From Desulfarculaceae bacterium (GTDB taxonomy: Bacteria > Desulfobacterota > Desulfarculia > Desulfarculales > Desulfarculaceae): DNA of 64,000 nt. The translations under genes were made by a program, and so were the position numbers. The stretch lies in contig JAHLKT010000008.1 in assembly GCA_020444545.1 (NCBI GenBank), forward strand, positions 124,001-188,000, in the 5' to 3' direction. The notes beneath the pieces were generated by a model. The model saw only the letters and a list, made by a program, of their open reading frames with translations. It did no database searches and was not told the DNA's origin. Of the stretch, positions 32,334-41,177 are shown piece by piece (the first letter of the stretch is position 1; each line of letters starts with the position of its first letter).

Positions 32334-33491
32334 ATGAATAAGCTATTTACCCTAGCCCTGGCGGCGATGCTGGTGGTGGCGGCGGCGGTCCCGGCCCTGG
32401 CCGTGGATCCCTCCACCTACACTTTCGAGATGGCCGCCCGTATGCTGACCGACATCGGTTGGCAGCAAAAGAGCCAGGAGCTGACCAACAACGGCTCCGA
32501 CGACGTGGGCTCCTGGTTCCTGAACCTGCCCGGCCACAGCTACCTGCGCGCCCGCTTTTTCAGCGTGGACAAGAACGTGGGTGGCCGCATCGAGCTGGGG
32601 CTCAAGAGCATCGACGCCTCGGCCACGGTCAGCCTGCGTTATGCCTACGCCTATTGGCGGGTGGGCAAGTGCCGCATTCTGGCCGGCCAGACCGACAACT
32701 GGTTCGGCTCCACCGCCTACGCCCCCAAGCAGTACCTGGGCCTGCAAGAGAACTCCCACCTGCTGATGTTCGGTTGGGGCTATTTGTGGCCCGGCCGTGT
32801 CCCCCAGGTGCAGCTGACCTATGACACCAACAAGTGGGGCGTGCAGTTCGCCCTGGAGGGCCCCCGTCAGAACGACAACTACTACGACTCCGAAGACACC
32901 ACCGACACCGTCTACCTGTTCCCCCGCGCCAGCCTGACCTTCATGTACAAGCACGGCGGGTTCATGACCAACCCCGGATTCAGCTTCGTGCAGCACCGCT
33001 ACGAGGCCGGCAACTCCGGCGCCTTTGACGATCCCTACAACACTTGGGCCGTGGTGCTGCCCATCAAGTACAGCATCGGCGCCTTCACCGCGAAGTTCCA
33101 GGGCCACTACGGCATGAACTTCGCCACCGAATATCCCTTCTACTCCGCCACCTGGACCAAGCCCTACCGGGCCGAGATCACCTCCGGCGAGATCGAGGAC
33201 ACCGCCATCCTGGGTGGCATGCTCTCCGGCGAATACACCATCGGCAAGCTGATGCTCATCGGCGGCGTGGGCTACGAGAACTTCTCCAACGACGCCTGGT
33301 CCGGCAAGAACGGCTTCTCCAAGGACGAAAACGTGCGCATGAGCGCCTTTGTCGCCACGCCGTACCAGTTCACCAAGAACTTCGGCATCCACCCCGAGCT
33401 GGCCTACTACTCCTATGGCGACAGCCCCAAGACCGGCGAGGACCTGGGTAACGAGTGGCTGCTGGGCGTGCAGTTCCGCTTCGTCTTCTAA
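32334..33491 (+). CDS. Outer-membrane beta-barrel protein, copy 2
   Basis: A 385-residue paralogue of the 29366-30523 protein, of the same length. Signal peptide NKLFTLALAAMLVVAAAVPALA, then near-identical blocks SYTYTFE-type start, SQELTNNGSDDVG, GGRIELGLKS and the end NEWLLGVQFRFVF with terminal Phe. The proposed ATG at 32334 follows AGGAGA by about 10 bases; an upstream ATG at 32301 has no ribosome site and no counterpart in copy 1. Differences cluster in probable loops (QNDNYYDSEDTTD against QKTNLFDAGGTTD), as expected for barrels that diverge in surface exposure or ligand. Confidence 0.88.
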   Translation: MNKLFTLALAAMLVVAAAVPALAVDPSTYTFEMAARMLTDIGWQQKSQELTNNGSDDVGSWFLNLPGHSYLRARFFSVDKNVGGRIELGLKSIDASATVSLRYAYAYWRVGKCRILAGQTDNWFGSTAYAPKQYLGLQENSHLLMFGWGYLWPGRVPQVQLTYDTNKWGVQFALEGPRQNDNYYDSEDTTDTVYLFPRASLTFMYKHGGFMTNPGFSFVQHRYEAGNSGAFDDPYNTWAVVLPIKYSIGAFTAKFQGHYGMNFATEYPFYSATWTKPYRAEITSGEIEDTAILGGMLSGEYTIGKLMLIGGVGYENFSNDAWSGKNGFSKDENVRMSAFVATPYQFTKNFGIHPELAYYSYGDSPKTGEDLGNEWLLGVQFRFVF

Positions 33492-33523
33492 GCTCCTTTC
33501 CAACGCCCACCAAATCACCCCAA

Positions 33524-33555
33524 GGGGGCCCGGCGCCATCCGGGCCCCCTTTTTT
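33524..33555 (+). terminator. Terminator of outer-membrane protein gene 2
   Basis: GGGGGCCCGG and CCGGGCCCCC around CGCCAT, directly followed by TTTTTT. Confidence 0.9.
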
Positions 33556-33602
33556 GGTTTGTGATTGTGGGCTATTACAGCTTTGGAGCGCCTCCTAGCG
33601 GG

Positions 33603-33645
33603 CAGAGATTGCCGCGTCGCTTCGCTCCTCGCAATGACAAGAGTT
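33603..33645. repeat. R1 interspersed repeat, copy d
   Basis: CAGAGATTGCCGCGTCGCTT then CGCTCCTCGCAATGACAAGA. Flanked on the left by CTCCTAGCGGG as at copy c. Confidence 0.88.
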
Positions 33646-33668
33646 TGTTTGCATTGGACAAGGCGGAT

Positions 33669-33741
33669 GTAGGGGCGGGGTTTACCCCCGCCCGAGAGAG
33701 CGCCGGACAGAGCAAAGGGCGGGGATAAACCCCGCCCCTAC
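33669..33741. repeat. R2 inverted repeat, copy c
   Basis: GTAGGGGCGGGGTTTACCCC with right arm GGGCGGGGATAAACCCCGCC ending CCTAC. One base change in the left arm compared with copy b. Confidence 0.88.
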
Positions 33742-33799
33742 GCCGGAAAGATTTTCTTTCACCAACCGCCTCCTCATCCCCCTGCCCCCTCCTGGCGAA

Positions 33800-33843
33800 C
33801 AGAGATTGCCGCGTCGCGGCAAGGCCGCTCCTCGCAATGACAA
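33800..33843. repeat. R1 interspersed repeat, copy e
   Basis: AGAGATTGCCGCGTCGCGGC then AAGGCCGCTCCTCGCAATGA. A few bases are inserted in the centre compared with copies b-d. Confidence 0.8.
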
Positions 33844-33883
33844 ACCTTGATTGGACGGCGGATTCTGGTGCGCCGCGCGGGCC

Positions 33884-34738
33884 TCAGACCCAGGCGGTGG
33901 CCAGGTGGTAGAGGTCGCCCACCATGAGGCCGTCGGAGCGGCCCGCGAAGTAGCGCTCGTTGATCTGCTCTTTGCCCAGGTCCTTCACCAGGCTGAAGCC
34001 CAGCTCGTCCAGCAGGGCGGTCATCTCGGCGGGCGCGAAGTTGGTCAGCCAGGGCTCCCCGGCCGCGGCCGAGAACCCGGCCAGGGCCTTGTAGGCCAGG
34101 CGGCCCCGCATGTCCAGGACCTCGGGCGACTGAGGATAGTCCAGGACCACCCCGGAGCCCGGGGGGCAGGCGGCAATGTAGCCCAGGGTGGCCTTGATCG
34201 CCTCCAGGGTGAGGTAGGGCGTGACCCCCAGCCAGGCGAACAAGGACGGCACCCCGGGGTCGAAGCCCGCCGCTTCCAGGCCCGAGGCCAGGGTTTGCTC
34301 ATGGAAGTCCACCGGCGCGTAGCTGAGTTCCGGCGGCGCGGCGATGCCCGCCTGGGCCAGGCGCTCCCGTTTCCAGGCCTGGGTGGCCGGGTGATCCACC
34401 TCGAAGACCCTTAGCGCCTCGGGCGGGTGGGGGTTGCGATAGGCGAAGGTGTCCAGGCCCGCCCCCAGGATCACGTACTGCCCCACCCCGTGCTCCAGGC
34501 CGGCGGCCAGCTGGTCCTCGGCCAGGCGGCTGCGAGCGGCGGCGAAGGCCCGCAAAAAGCGCGAGGCCGGCGAAGACTCGGCCAGGGAGGGCTTGGCGAT
34601 GAGGGCGGCGGCCTTGTCCCGCCCCAGCATGGCCAAGGCCAGGGGGTCTTCCAACACCGGGGGGTGGTCCAGGAGCTGATGGGCCGCGCGGTGCAGAGCC
34701 ATGCGCTCGGCGGTATGGCTGGCTTTATCCTCGATCAT
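33884..34738 (-). CDS. SAM-dependent methyltransferase, LCM/PPM family
   Basis: A 284-residue protein of the leucine-carboxyl-methyltransferase-like family (TIGR00027 type). VILGAGLDTFAYR is the SAM-binding signature of this group, RVFEVDHPATQAWKRERL the acidic loop, and FAWLGVTPYLTLEAIKATL the conserved mid part. Some relatives methylate small polyketide-like or carboxyl groups; the substrate here cannot be told. Start ATG at 34738 follows GGGGGAATCC. It stands alone and converges on the repeat cluster. Confidence 0.85.
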   Translation of the reverse strand: MIEDKASHTAERMALHRAAHQLLDHPPVLEDPLALAMLGRDKAAALIAKPSLAESSPASRFLRAFAAARSRLAEDQLAAGLEHGVGQYVILGAGLDTFAYRNPHPPEALRVFEVDHPATQAWKRERLAQAGIAAPPELSYAPVDFHEQTLASGLEAAGFDPGVPSLFAWLGVTPYLTLEAIKATLGYIAACPPGSGVVLDYPQSPEVLDMRGRLAYKALAGFSAAAGEPWLTNFAPAEMTALLDELGFSLVKDLGKEQINERYFAGRSDGLMVGDLYHLATAWV

Positions 34739-34948
34739 GGATTCCCCCTCCCGATTTGGCGCGAAAAATGCGGGCTAAATTTAAAAGTACCGCCGGGGGC
34801 GGCCAAATACAGCGGCGATAATCACGGCGGAAATTGGTAAAATAATAGGCAAGAAAACAGGTTTCCCCCCGCTTTGCTCCCTCGCTTTCTCCAGGTTCCC
34901 CGGACGCCGGGGCAGGAGTCCGTTTTTTCCTCGCCGCCAAGGCGGCTG

Positions 34949-35584
34949 CTATGTGACCGCCTTGCTGCACACCGCGCAGTAACTGACCTTTCGCGCGCCT
35001 TTCCTGGAGATGACCTCGGTATCCTCCAGGGAGCCATGACCTGCGAGAAGCTCCTTCATGTCTTGGGTGGAATAATATTTGAATACGTCCTTGTTGAGCG
35101 GCATCTTTTCCATTTCGCTTTTCTCGTGAAACCCGATGATCAGCCTGCCGCCCGGCTTCAACACCCGATGTATTTTCGCAAGGATTGCTTCCGGGTTTTT
35201 CCAAAAATAAACTGTGTTTACCGTAAACACCTTGTCAAAGGCATCGGGCTGGAAGGTGACCTGTGCAAAGTCCCCCAAGTGGATTGCCACCTTGCCCCGC
35301 TTGATATGCCGGCGGTTGTTTTTGTGAGCCAAGGCCACCATGGACTTGGAAAAATCGATGCCCTCGATCAAGGCGCCGGTTTCATGGCCGGCAATCCGCT
35401 TGATTAGCAGTCCCGTGCCGCAGCCTATTTCCAGGATGTGCTCGTTTGCCGCCACGGCCAAACTTTCAAACGTCAGGTCGTTCAGCTCGGCGTTGCCTTT
35501 TTCGAAAACCCGTGACATGTAAAAGCGGCCGAAAACGCCGGTGGGCTTTCTCGCCTGCCTGGAAAAAAACGTCGCGTAATTCAT
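34949..35584 (-). CDS. Class I SAM-dependent methyltransferase
   Basis: A 211-residue methyltransferase: LEIGCGTGLLIKRIAG (motif I), IEGIDFSKSMVALAHKNN (motif II), VNTVYFWKNPEAILAKIHRVLKPGGRLIIGFHEK (motifs of the UbiE-like methyltransferase 11 domain). A C-terminal pair of Cys (SYCAVCSKAV) is unusual. GC and GC3 are clearly lower than in the neighbours, so it is probably a transferred gene. The start at 35584 (MNYATFFSR) is preferred; a 5-codon longer start exists. Substrate unknown. Confidence 0.85.
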   Translation of the reverse strand: MNYATFFSRQARKPTGVFGRFYMSRVFEKGNAELNDLTFESLAVAANEHILEIGCGTGLLIKRIAGHETGALIEGIDFSKSMVALAHKNNRRHIKRGKVAIHLGDFAQVTFQPDAFDKVFTVNTVYFWKNPEAILAKIHRVLKPGGRLIIGFHEKSEMEKMPLNKDVFKYYSTQDMKELLAGHGSLEDTEVISRKGARKVSYCAVCSKAVT

Positions 35585-35623
35585 CTCAATTCTCTGCAAA
35601 TAAAGGCCGCGGAGCGGGTGGGT

Positions 35624-36931
35624 CTATTTGCCCCTGAGCAGCACATGCTCCATCAGCAAGGCCAGAATCAGGCCCATCACAAAGCCGTTGCCCAGGATGG
35701 GCCGCAGATAGGGGTGGATCTGGGACCTGATCTCCGGGGGCATGAAGCTGACCACGATGCTGGCGATGAGGGCCACCCCCAGGGTGGCTCCGCTGGTCCA
35801 GGAGGGCGCCCCGCCCTCGGGCAGGAGCACGTGCAGGGCCGCGTAGACGCTCTGGGCCATGAGGGTTAAGAGCACCGCGCCCACCACCGGCTCGGGCACC
35901 AGGCCGAACAGGGCCAGCCCGCCGGGCCACAGGGCCAGGAGAAAGGTGGCCCCGGCGGCGGGCAGCAGGGTCCAGCGGCTGGCGCTCTTGGAGCTTATGA
36001 CCATGGCCGGGCTCACCGAGTAAGTAACCTGGCCCAGCACTCCGCCCAGCCCGGCCAAGACCCCGCCCAGGCCCGAGGCGGCCACGCCCCGGTTGGCCCG
36101 CGCGGCCATATCGCCGGTCTTGATGATGCGCCCGGTGCTCTCGATGGTGGCCAGCTCGTTGCTGATCAGGGCCAGGTAGCAGAGCAAGAAGGCGGCGATC
36201 ACTCCGGGCTCGAACTCCAGGCTCACCGGCATGAGGCTGGGCAGTCCGGCGGCGGCCCCGGCCTCCCAGGCGGGCCAGGGCTCCAGGCCCATGGCGTAGT
36301 AGATGAAGCTGCCTGCCACCAGGCCCATGAGCAGGGCGGCGGAGGACCATAGCCCCTTGAGGCGGAACTGGGCCAGGAGCATGATGAGCACCAGGCCCAG
36401 GCCGAAGAGGAAAGGTCCGGAGACGGCCGCTCCCGCCGCCGGGGGATGGTATAGCAGGTCGCGCATGGTGGGGGTGAGGCTAACCGCCACCAGGAGCAGG
36501 CTGGAGGCCAATACCGGGGGGGTGTAGAAGCGGCCCAAACGGGCGGCCAGGCCGCTGAGCCCGGCCAGGGCGGTGACCGCCCCGCCCAGGGCCATGGCCC
36601 CGGCCACCGAGGCGGGTCCGCTGGCGATGGTGGCCAGCACGCCCACGATCAAGACCGCCGCCGGGCCCGCCAGGCCGGGCAGGCGGTGGCCCCAGAGCAC
36701 CTGCACCACCTGTGTGATGGCCGTGACCAAGAGGAGGCGCTGCATGAACTCGATGCGGCCGGCCGCGTCCAGGCCCCAGGCCAGGCCCACCACCTGGCCC
36801 AGCACCAGCAGGCCGGGGATCAGCACCACCAGCCACTGGGCGGCCAGCACCGTGGTGGTGGCCGGACCGGGCCAGGAATCCAGGGAGTGGATGATCTCCA
36901 GGCGCTGCTCTTGGGGCTCACGGTTGGACAT
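35624..36931 (-). CDS. NCS2 family nucleobase permease
   Basis: A 435-residue membrane protein with 12-14 helices of the xanthine/uracil permease family. TTTVLAAQWLVVLIPGLLVLG near the start, then GLAGPAAVLIVGVLATIASG, the NELATIESTGRIIKTGD segment (the conserved QNxGxxxxTG-like region), and NRGVAASGLGGVLAGLGGVLGQVTYSVSPAMV (helix 10 signature). It is a proton symporter for a purine or pyrimidine base; the purSL/purQ genes nearby on the other strand suggest a purine. The ATG at 36931 (SNREPQEQRL) is preferred over an upstream frame that adds 45 low-complexity residues. Confidence 0.9.
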   Translation of the reverse strand: MSNREPQEQRLEIIHSLDSWPGPATTTVLAAQWLVVLIPGLLVLGQVVGLAWGLDAAGRIEFMQRLLLVTAITQVVQVLWGHRLPGLAGPAAVLIVGVLATIASGPASVAGAMALGGAVTALAGLSGLAARLGRFYTPPVLASSLLLVAVSLTPTMRDLLYHPPAAGAAVSGPFLFGLGLVLIMLLAQFRLKGLWSSAALLMGLVAGSFIYYAMGLEPWPAWEAGAAAGLPSLMPVSLEFEPGVIAAFLLCYLALISNELATIESTGRIIKTGDMAARANRGVAASGLGGVLAGLGGVLGQVTYSVSPAMVISSKSASRWTLLPAAGATFLLALWPGGLALFGLVPEPVVGAVLLTLMAQSVYAALHVLLPEGGAPSWTSGATLGVALIASIVVSFMPPEIRSQIHPYLRPILGNGFVMGLILALLMEHVLLRGK

Positions 36932-37106
36932 GGCCCCATTATCGGCCAGGCAGGCCCGCTTTGCCAGGGGCTTTGACGGCCTTGTGCCCGCCTGGGCGGG
37001 GGGATAACATTGGGGCGCGGGGGCGAGGAGGTCTGGTTTCGGCAGGCTCCCCAGCCGTCCGGCCACCGGCCTCGACTAGAGGATTTTTTTAAATGTGGGC
37101 CAACCG

Positions 37107-37250
37107 ATGATCGAGTTCATACAAAGCCTCCCCCTCTGGGCCATCAAGGCCGGAGCCCTGGCCTTGGGCCTGCTTCTGGCCGTGGGCGGAGGGCTCTTGT
37201 TCTTCTGGTGGTTCAAGAAGCTGGCCGCCAAGCTGCCCGAGCGGGAGTGA
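37107..37250 (+). CDS. Small single-helix membrane protein (47 aa)
   Basis: A 47-codon frame: MIEFIQSLPLWAIKAGALAL, then a hydrophobic, glycine-rich helix GLLLAVGGGLLFFWWF and a basic tail KKLAAKLPERE. One membrane span with positive-inside end is clear. The ribosome site is weak (GTGGGCC). It lies 76 bases before purSL on the same strand. The codon pattern (GC3 high) supports translation. No family is known to me. Confidence 0.5.
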   Translation: MIEFIQSLPLWAIKAGALALGLLLAVGGGLLFFWWFKKLAAKLPERE

Positions 37251-37326
37251 GCCTTGCCAGGTGGCCAGGGGCTTGTTAAGATGATGTTTTCCCTGAACGA
37301 GGCAGCTTCGAATACAGCGAGGACGC

Positions 37327-40300
37327 ATGGCTAGACGCCTGGAGATAGGGCTCAAGCCCCGGCTCAACGACCCGGCGGGCGGCGGACTGGCGCACAAAGC
37401 CAAGGCCTATTTGGGCCTGGCCTTGGAGCGGGTCCGGGTGCTCCGGGTGCTCACCTTTGATACCCACCTGAGCGATGCCGAGCTGGAGCGGGTGCGCGGG
37501 GAGATCTTCACCAACCCGGTGACCGAGATCAGCTCCTTTGCGCCCCTGGCCGATCAGGTTCTGCCCGGCTTCGACTGGGCCCTGTGGGTGGGCTACAAGC
37601 CCGGGGTCAAGGACAACGAGGGAGCCACGGCCATCGAGGCCATGGCCGACGCCCTGGGGCGGAGCTTCGGCGAGGACGAGGCGGTCTACTCCAGCCGCTT
37701 GTTCCTCATCGAGGCCCCCAAGCTGAACCAAGAAGGCGCCGAGCGCATCTGCCGCCGCCTGTTGGCCAACGACCTGATCCAGACCTGGCGGGTCATCCCG
37801 GCCAAGGACTGGAACCCGGCCCAGGGCATCGGGGTGGTCATCCCCCGGGTGGAGCTGGCCCACCAGCCCAGCGTGAAGAGCCTGGCCATCGGCTCCGACC
37901 CCGAGCTATTAACCCTCTCGGCCGAGCGCGACCTTTTCCTCAACCCGGCCGACGTGCCGGTGATCCGGGCCTATTTCAACGACCCGGCGGTGCGCGCCCA
38001 GCGCCAGAGCGTGGGCATGGGCGACCCCACCGACGTGGAGCTGGAGTACGTCAGCCAGGCCCGCTCCGACCATTGCAACCACAACACCTTCGGCGGCCGC
38101 TTCATCTACCAGGACCTGGTGAGCGGCGAGAAGAAGGTGGTGGCCAACCTGTTCAAGGAGACCATCAAGGAGCCCACCGAGAAGCTGGCCGCGGCCAAGG
38201 ACTGGGTGGTGAGCGTCTTGTGGGACAACGCCGGGGTGGCCAAGCTGGACGACGAGTTCAACTACGTGATCACCGGCGAGACCCACAACAGCCCCAGCAA
38301 CATGGAGGCCTACGGCGGGGCCATCACCGGCATCGTGGGGGTCTACCGCGACCCCATGGGCACCGGCAAGGGCTCCAAGCTGGTGGCCGGTCTCTGGGGT
38401 TATTGCGTGGCCCCGCGCGACTACGACGGCGAGCTGACCCCGGCCCTGCACCCCCGTCGCCTGCTGGACGGCATCATCGAGGGGGTGCGCGACGGGGGCA
38501 ACAAGAGCGGCATCCCCACGGCCAGCGGGCTGCTGCACTTCGACCCGCGCTACCTGGGCAAGTGCCTGGTGTTCGTGAGCGCGGTGGGGGTGATTCCCGC
38601 CACCATCAACGGCGAGCCCACCGAGCAAAAGACCACCAAGCCGGGCCAGCTGGTGATCATGTGCGGGGGCCGGGTGGGGGCCGACGGCATCCACGGGGTG
38701 ACCGCCTCCAGCGCGGGCTACAGCGAGAACACGCCAGCGGGCCACGTGCAGATCGGCGACCCCTACACCCAGAAGAAGATGCACGACTTTCTCCTGGAGG
38801 CCCGCGACGCCGGGCTGGTGCCCTACCTCACCGACAACGGCGGGGGCGGGCTCTCCAGCTCCGTCGGCGAAAGCGCCCGCTTCAGCCCCGGCGCGGTGGT
38901 GGACCTGAAGCAGGTGCCGCTCAAGTACGAGGGCCTGGACCCCTGGCAGATCTGGGTTTCCGAGAGCCAGGAGCGCATGACCGTGGCCGTGGAGCCCGAG
39001 GACGAGGCCGCCTTCATGGACCTGGCCGACAAGCACCAGGTGGAGGCCACGGTGATCGGGCGCTTCACCGGCGACGGCAAGCTCCGCCTGGACTACGGCG
39101 AGGATGTCTGCTGCTACGTGGACGTGGAGTTCTTGGAGGAGGGCTTCCCCCAGTGGGAGTTCGAGGCCCTTTGGACCCCGCCCGAGGCGCGGGGCCTCAG
39201 CGAGCCGGTGATCAGCCCGCCCCAGGACTTTGGCGGCCTGGTCTTGGATCTGTTGGACTCGCCCAACCTCTGCTCGCGGGAGTGGATCAACCGCCAGTAC
39301 GACCACGAGGTGCAGGGCACCAGCCTACTCAAGCCCTTCTGCGGCCGCGACCAGGACGCCCCGGCCGAGGCCTCGGTGATTTTGCCGGTCTTGACCAGCA
39401 AGGTGGGCCTGGCCATGGCCCAGGTCATCGCCCCGGACTACGGCACCATCGACACCAAGGCCATGGTTCAGGCCAGCATCGACGAGGCCTACCGCCGCCT
39501 GGTGGCGGTGGGCGGCGACCCGGAGCAGGTGGGCGGGGTGGACAACTTCTGCTGGCCCAGCATCCAGTATCACCCGGTGACCAACCCGGACGGCCGCTAC
39601 AAGGCGGCCCAGTTGGTGCGCGCCTGCTGGGGGCTCAAGGAAGCCTGCGAGGCCCTGGAGATTCCGCTCTTGTCGGGCAAGGACTCCATGTACGTGGACG
39701 GCACCCTGGCGGCGCGCTACGGCTCGTCCCAGCGGGTGAGCGGCCCCTGCACCATGATGTTCACCGCCACCGCGCCGGTGCCCGACCTCACGGCCCTGCA
39801 AAGCCTGGAGCCCAAGGTGGCGGGCGACTACGTCTACTGCCTGGGTGTCACCAAGAACGAGCTGGGCGGCAGCGCCCTCTACGGCCTGTGGGACCAGGTG
39901 GGGCTCAACGTGCCCTTGGTGGACTTAAAGGCCACCAAGGCCCTGGGCGCTGGCCTGCACCAGGCGCTCAAGGAGGGCATGGTGGCCTCCAGCGCGGTGG
40001 TGAGCCGGGGCGGCTTGGCCCTGTGCCTGGCCCGCATGGTCCTGGCCTCGCGCCTGGGCCTGGAGGTGGACCTGGACTGCCTGGAGGTGGGCGGCCAGGT
40101 GAGCGCCATGCAGCGGCTGTTCAGCGAATCCACCGGCCGCATGCTGGTCACGGTGCCTTCCAAGCGCTGCAATGAGTTCGAGGATATGCTCGAAGGTGTG
40201 CCCTGGGCCCGCATGGGCCGGGTGGTGCGCGGCGGCGAGCTCACCGTGGGCTACAACGGCCAGCGCGTGCTGGCCCTGAAGGGCGACCAGATGCGCCGCG

Positions 40301-40332
40301 CCTGGCGGCGGCGCTTCGGGAGGATGGTGTGA
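37327..40332 (+). CDS. purL: Phosphoribosylformylglycinamidine synthase, PurSL fusion
   Basis: A 1001-residue enzyme of de novo purine synthesis that makes FGAM from FGAR, ATP and ammonia. Residues about 20-80 are PurS-like (AYLGLALERVRVLRVLTF, LERVRGEIFTNPVTEI); the rest is PurL with the SQARSDHCNHNTFGGRF segment, TGETHNSPSNMEAYGGAITGIVG, ADGIHGVTASSAGYS and LTDNGGGGLSSSVGESA ATP-binding parts. The glutaminase domain of the large E. coli enzyme is missing; it is supplied by purQ directly downstream. This PurSL + PurQ layout is known from Desulfobacterota and some archaea. Confidence 0.95.
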   Translation: MARRLEIGLKPRLNDPAGGGLAHKAKAYLGLALERVRVLRVLTFDTHLSDAELERVRGEIFTNPVTEISSFAPLADQVLPGFDWALWVGYKPGVKDNEGATAIEAMADALGRSFGEDEAVYSSRLFLIEAPKLNQEGAERICRRLLANDLIQTWRVIPAKDWNPAQGIGVVIPRVELAHQPSVKSLAIGSDPELLTLSAERDLFLNPADVPVIRAYFNDPAVRAQRQSVGMGDPTDVELEYVSQARSDHCNHNTFGGRFIYQDLVSGEKKVVANLFKETIKEPTEKLAAAKDWVVSVLWDNAGVAKLDDEFNYVITGETHNSPSNMEAYGGAITGIVGVYRDPMGTGKGSKLVAGLWGYCVAPRDYDGELTPALHPRRLLDGIIEGVRDGGNKSGIPTASGLLHFDPRYLGKCLVFVSAVGVIPATINGEPTEQKTTKPGQLVIMCGGRVGADGIHGVTASSAGYSENTPAGHVQIGDPYTQKKMHDFLLEARDAGLVPYLTDNGGGGLSSSVGESARFSPGAVVDLKQVPLKYEGLDPWQIWVSESQERMTVAVEPEDEAAFMDLADKHQVEATVIGRFTGDGKLRLDYGEDVCCYVDVEFLEEGFPQWEFEALWTPPEARGLSEPVISPPQDFGGLVLDLLDSPNLCSREWINRQYDHEVQGTSLLKPFCGRDQDAPAEASVILPVLTSKVGLAMAQVIAPDYGTIDTKAMVQASIDEAYRRLVAVGGDPEQVGGVDNFCWPSIQYHPVTNPDGRYKAAQLVRACWGLKEACEALEIPLLSGKDSMYVDGTLAARYGSSQRVSGPCTMMFTATAPVPDLTALQSLEPKVAGDYVYCLGVTKNELGGSALYGLWDQVGLNVPLVDLKATKALGAGLHQALKEGMVASSAVVSRGGLALCLARMVLASRLGLEVDLDCLEVGGQVSAMQRLFSESTGRMLVTVPSKRCNEFEDMLEGVPWARMGRVVRGGELTVGYNGQRVLALKGDQMRRAWRRRFGRMV

Positions 40333-41177
40333 TGCCGGGCGTGGATAACGTGAAAGCCCTGGTGCTCACCGGCTTCGGGCTCAACTGCGACTGGGAGACC
40401 GCCCACACCCTGCGCCTGGCCGGGGCCGAGGCCCACCGGGTGCACATAAGCGACCTGACCGGCACCGCCAAGCGCAAGGCCACGAAAACCCTGGATGATT
40501 ACCAGATACTCGTCTTTGACGGCGGCTTCGCCTGGGGCGACGACCACGGGGCCGGGGTGCTCCTGGCCACCCGCCTGGGCAACCACCTGGGCGATCAGCT
40601 GCGGGCCTTTTTGGAGCGCGGCGGCCTGGTCATGGGCATCTGCAACGGCTTCCAGGCCCTGGTGAACCTGGGCCTATTGCCCATGCTGGACGGCTGGAAG
40701 CGGCAGGTGGCCTTGGCGGCCAACGACTGCGGCAACTTCCAGGACCGCTGGGTGGAGCTTTTAGTCGAACCTCAGAACGCCTGCCTGTTCACCAAGGGCA
40801 TGGACCGCCTGGACCTGCCCATCCGCCACGGCGAGGGCAAGCTGGTCTGCGATGAGGCCACCCTGGCCGAGCTGGAAGCCAAAGGCATGGTGGCGGTGCG
40901 CTACGGCAACGGGCGCGGCAAGCGGGCCGACGGAAAATGGCCGGCGAACCCCAATGGTTCGCTCAATGATATCGCTGGCATATGCGACCCCACCGGGCGG
41001 GTTTTCGGGCTGATGCCCCATCCCGAGGGCTTTTACCGCGCCTCGCAGCACCCGGATTACACCCTGACCCGCGAGCGGGCCCGCCGCAAGGGCAAGGACA
41101 GTGACCCCCTGGGTCCGGGCGCGGGCCTGGCCATGTTCGTCAACGCGGTCAAGGCCGCCCGGGAGGGCCTGGCGTGA
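40332..41177 (+). CDS. purQ: Phosphoribosylformylglycinamidine synthase, glutaminase subunit
   Basis: A 281-residue class I glutamine amidotransferase that feeds ammonia to PurSL. The nucleophile is in VMGICNGFQAL, and the His/Glu pair is in FGLMPHPEGFYRASQH. VLVFDGGFAWGDDHGAG-type residues and PIRHGEGKLVCDE are PurQ-specific. The ATG at 40332 overlaps the purSL stop (TGATG), so both subunits are made in step. It is longer than the PurQ of Gram-positives (about 225) and resembles the C-terminal part of large PurL. Confidence 0.93.
   Translation: MPGVDNVKALVLTGFGLNCDWETAHTLRLAGAEAHRVHISDLTGTAKRKATKTLDDYQILVFDGGFAWGDDHGAGVLLATRLGNHLGDQLRAFLERGGLVMGICNGFQALVNLGLLPMLDGWKRQVALAANDCGNFQDRWVELLVEPQNACLFTKGMDRLDLPIRHGEGKLVCDEATLAELEAKGMVAVRYGNGRGKRADGKWPANPNGSLNDIAGICDPTGRVFGLMPHPEGFYRASQHPDYTLTRERARRKGKDSDPLGPGAGLAMFVNAVKAAREGLA

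Larger units (their letters stand above)
33492..33883. other. Intergenic stretch with terminator and repeats R1, R2, R1
   Basis: It holds the terminator of the second barrel gene and repeats at 33603, 33669 and 33800. Nothing else is recognised. The following gene is convergent. Confidence 0.7.

Noticed and set aside
27601-33843. CRISPR array suggested by regularly named repeats
   Set aside because: Copies are kilobases apart or in mixed pairs, without uniform spacers, and no cas gene is present.
37093-37107. ATG just before the 47-residue membrane protein
   Set aside because: It runs into a stop after five codons, so it cannot extend the small protein.
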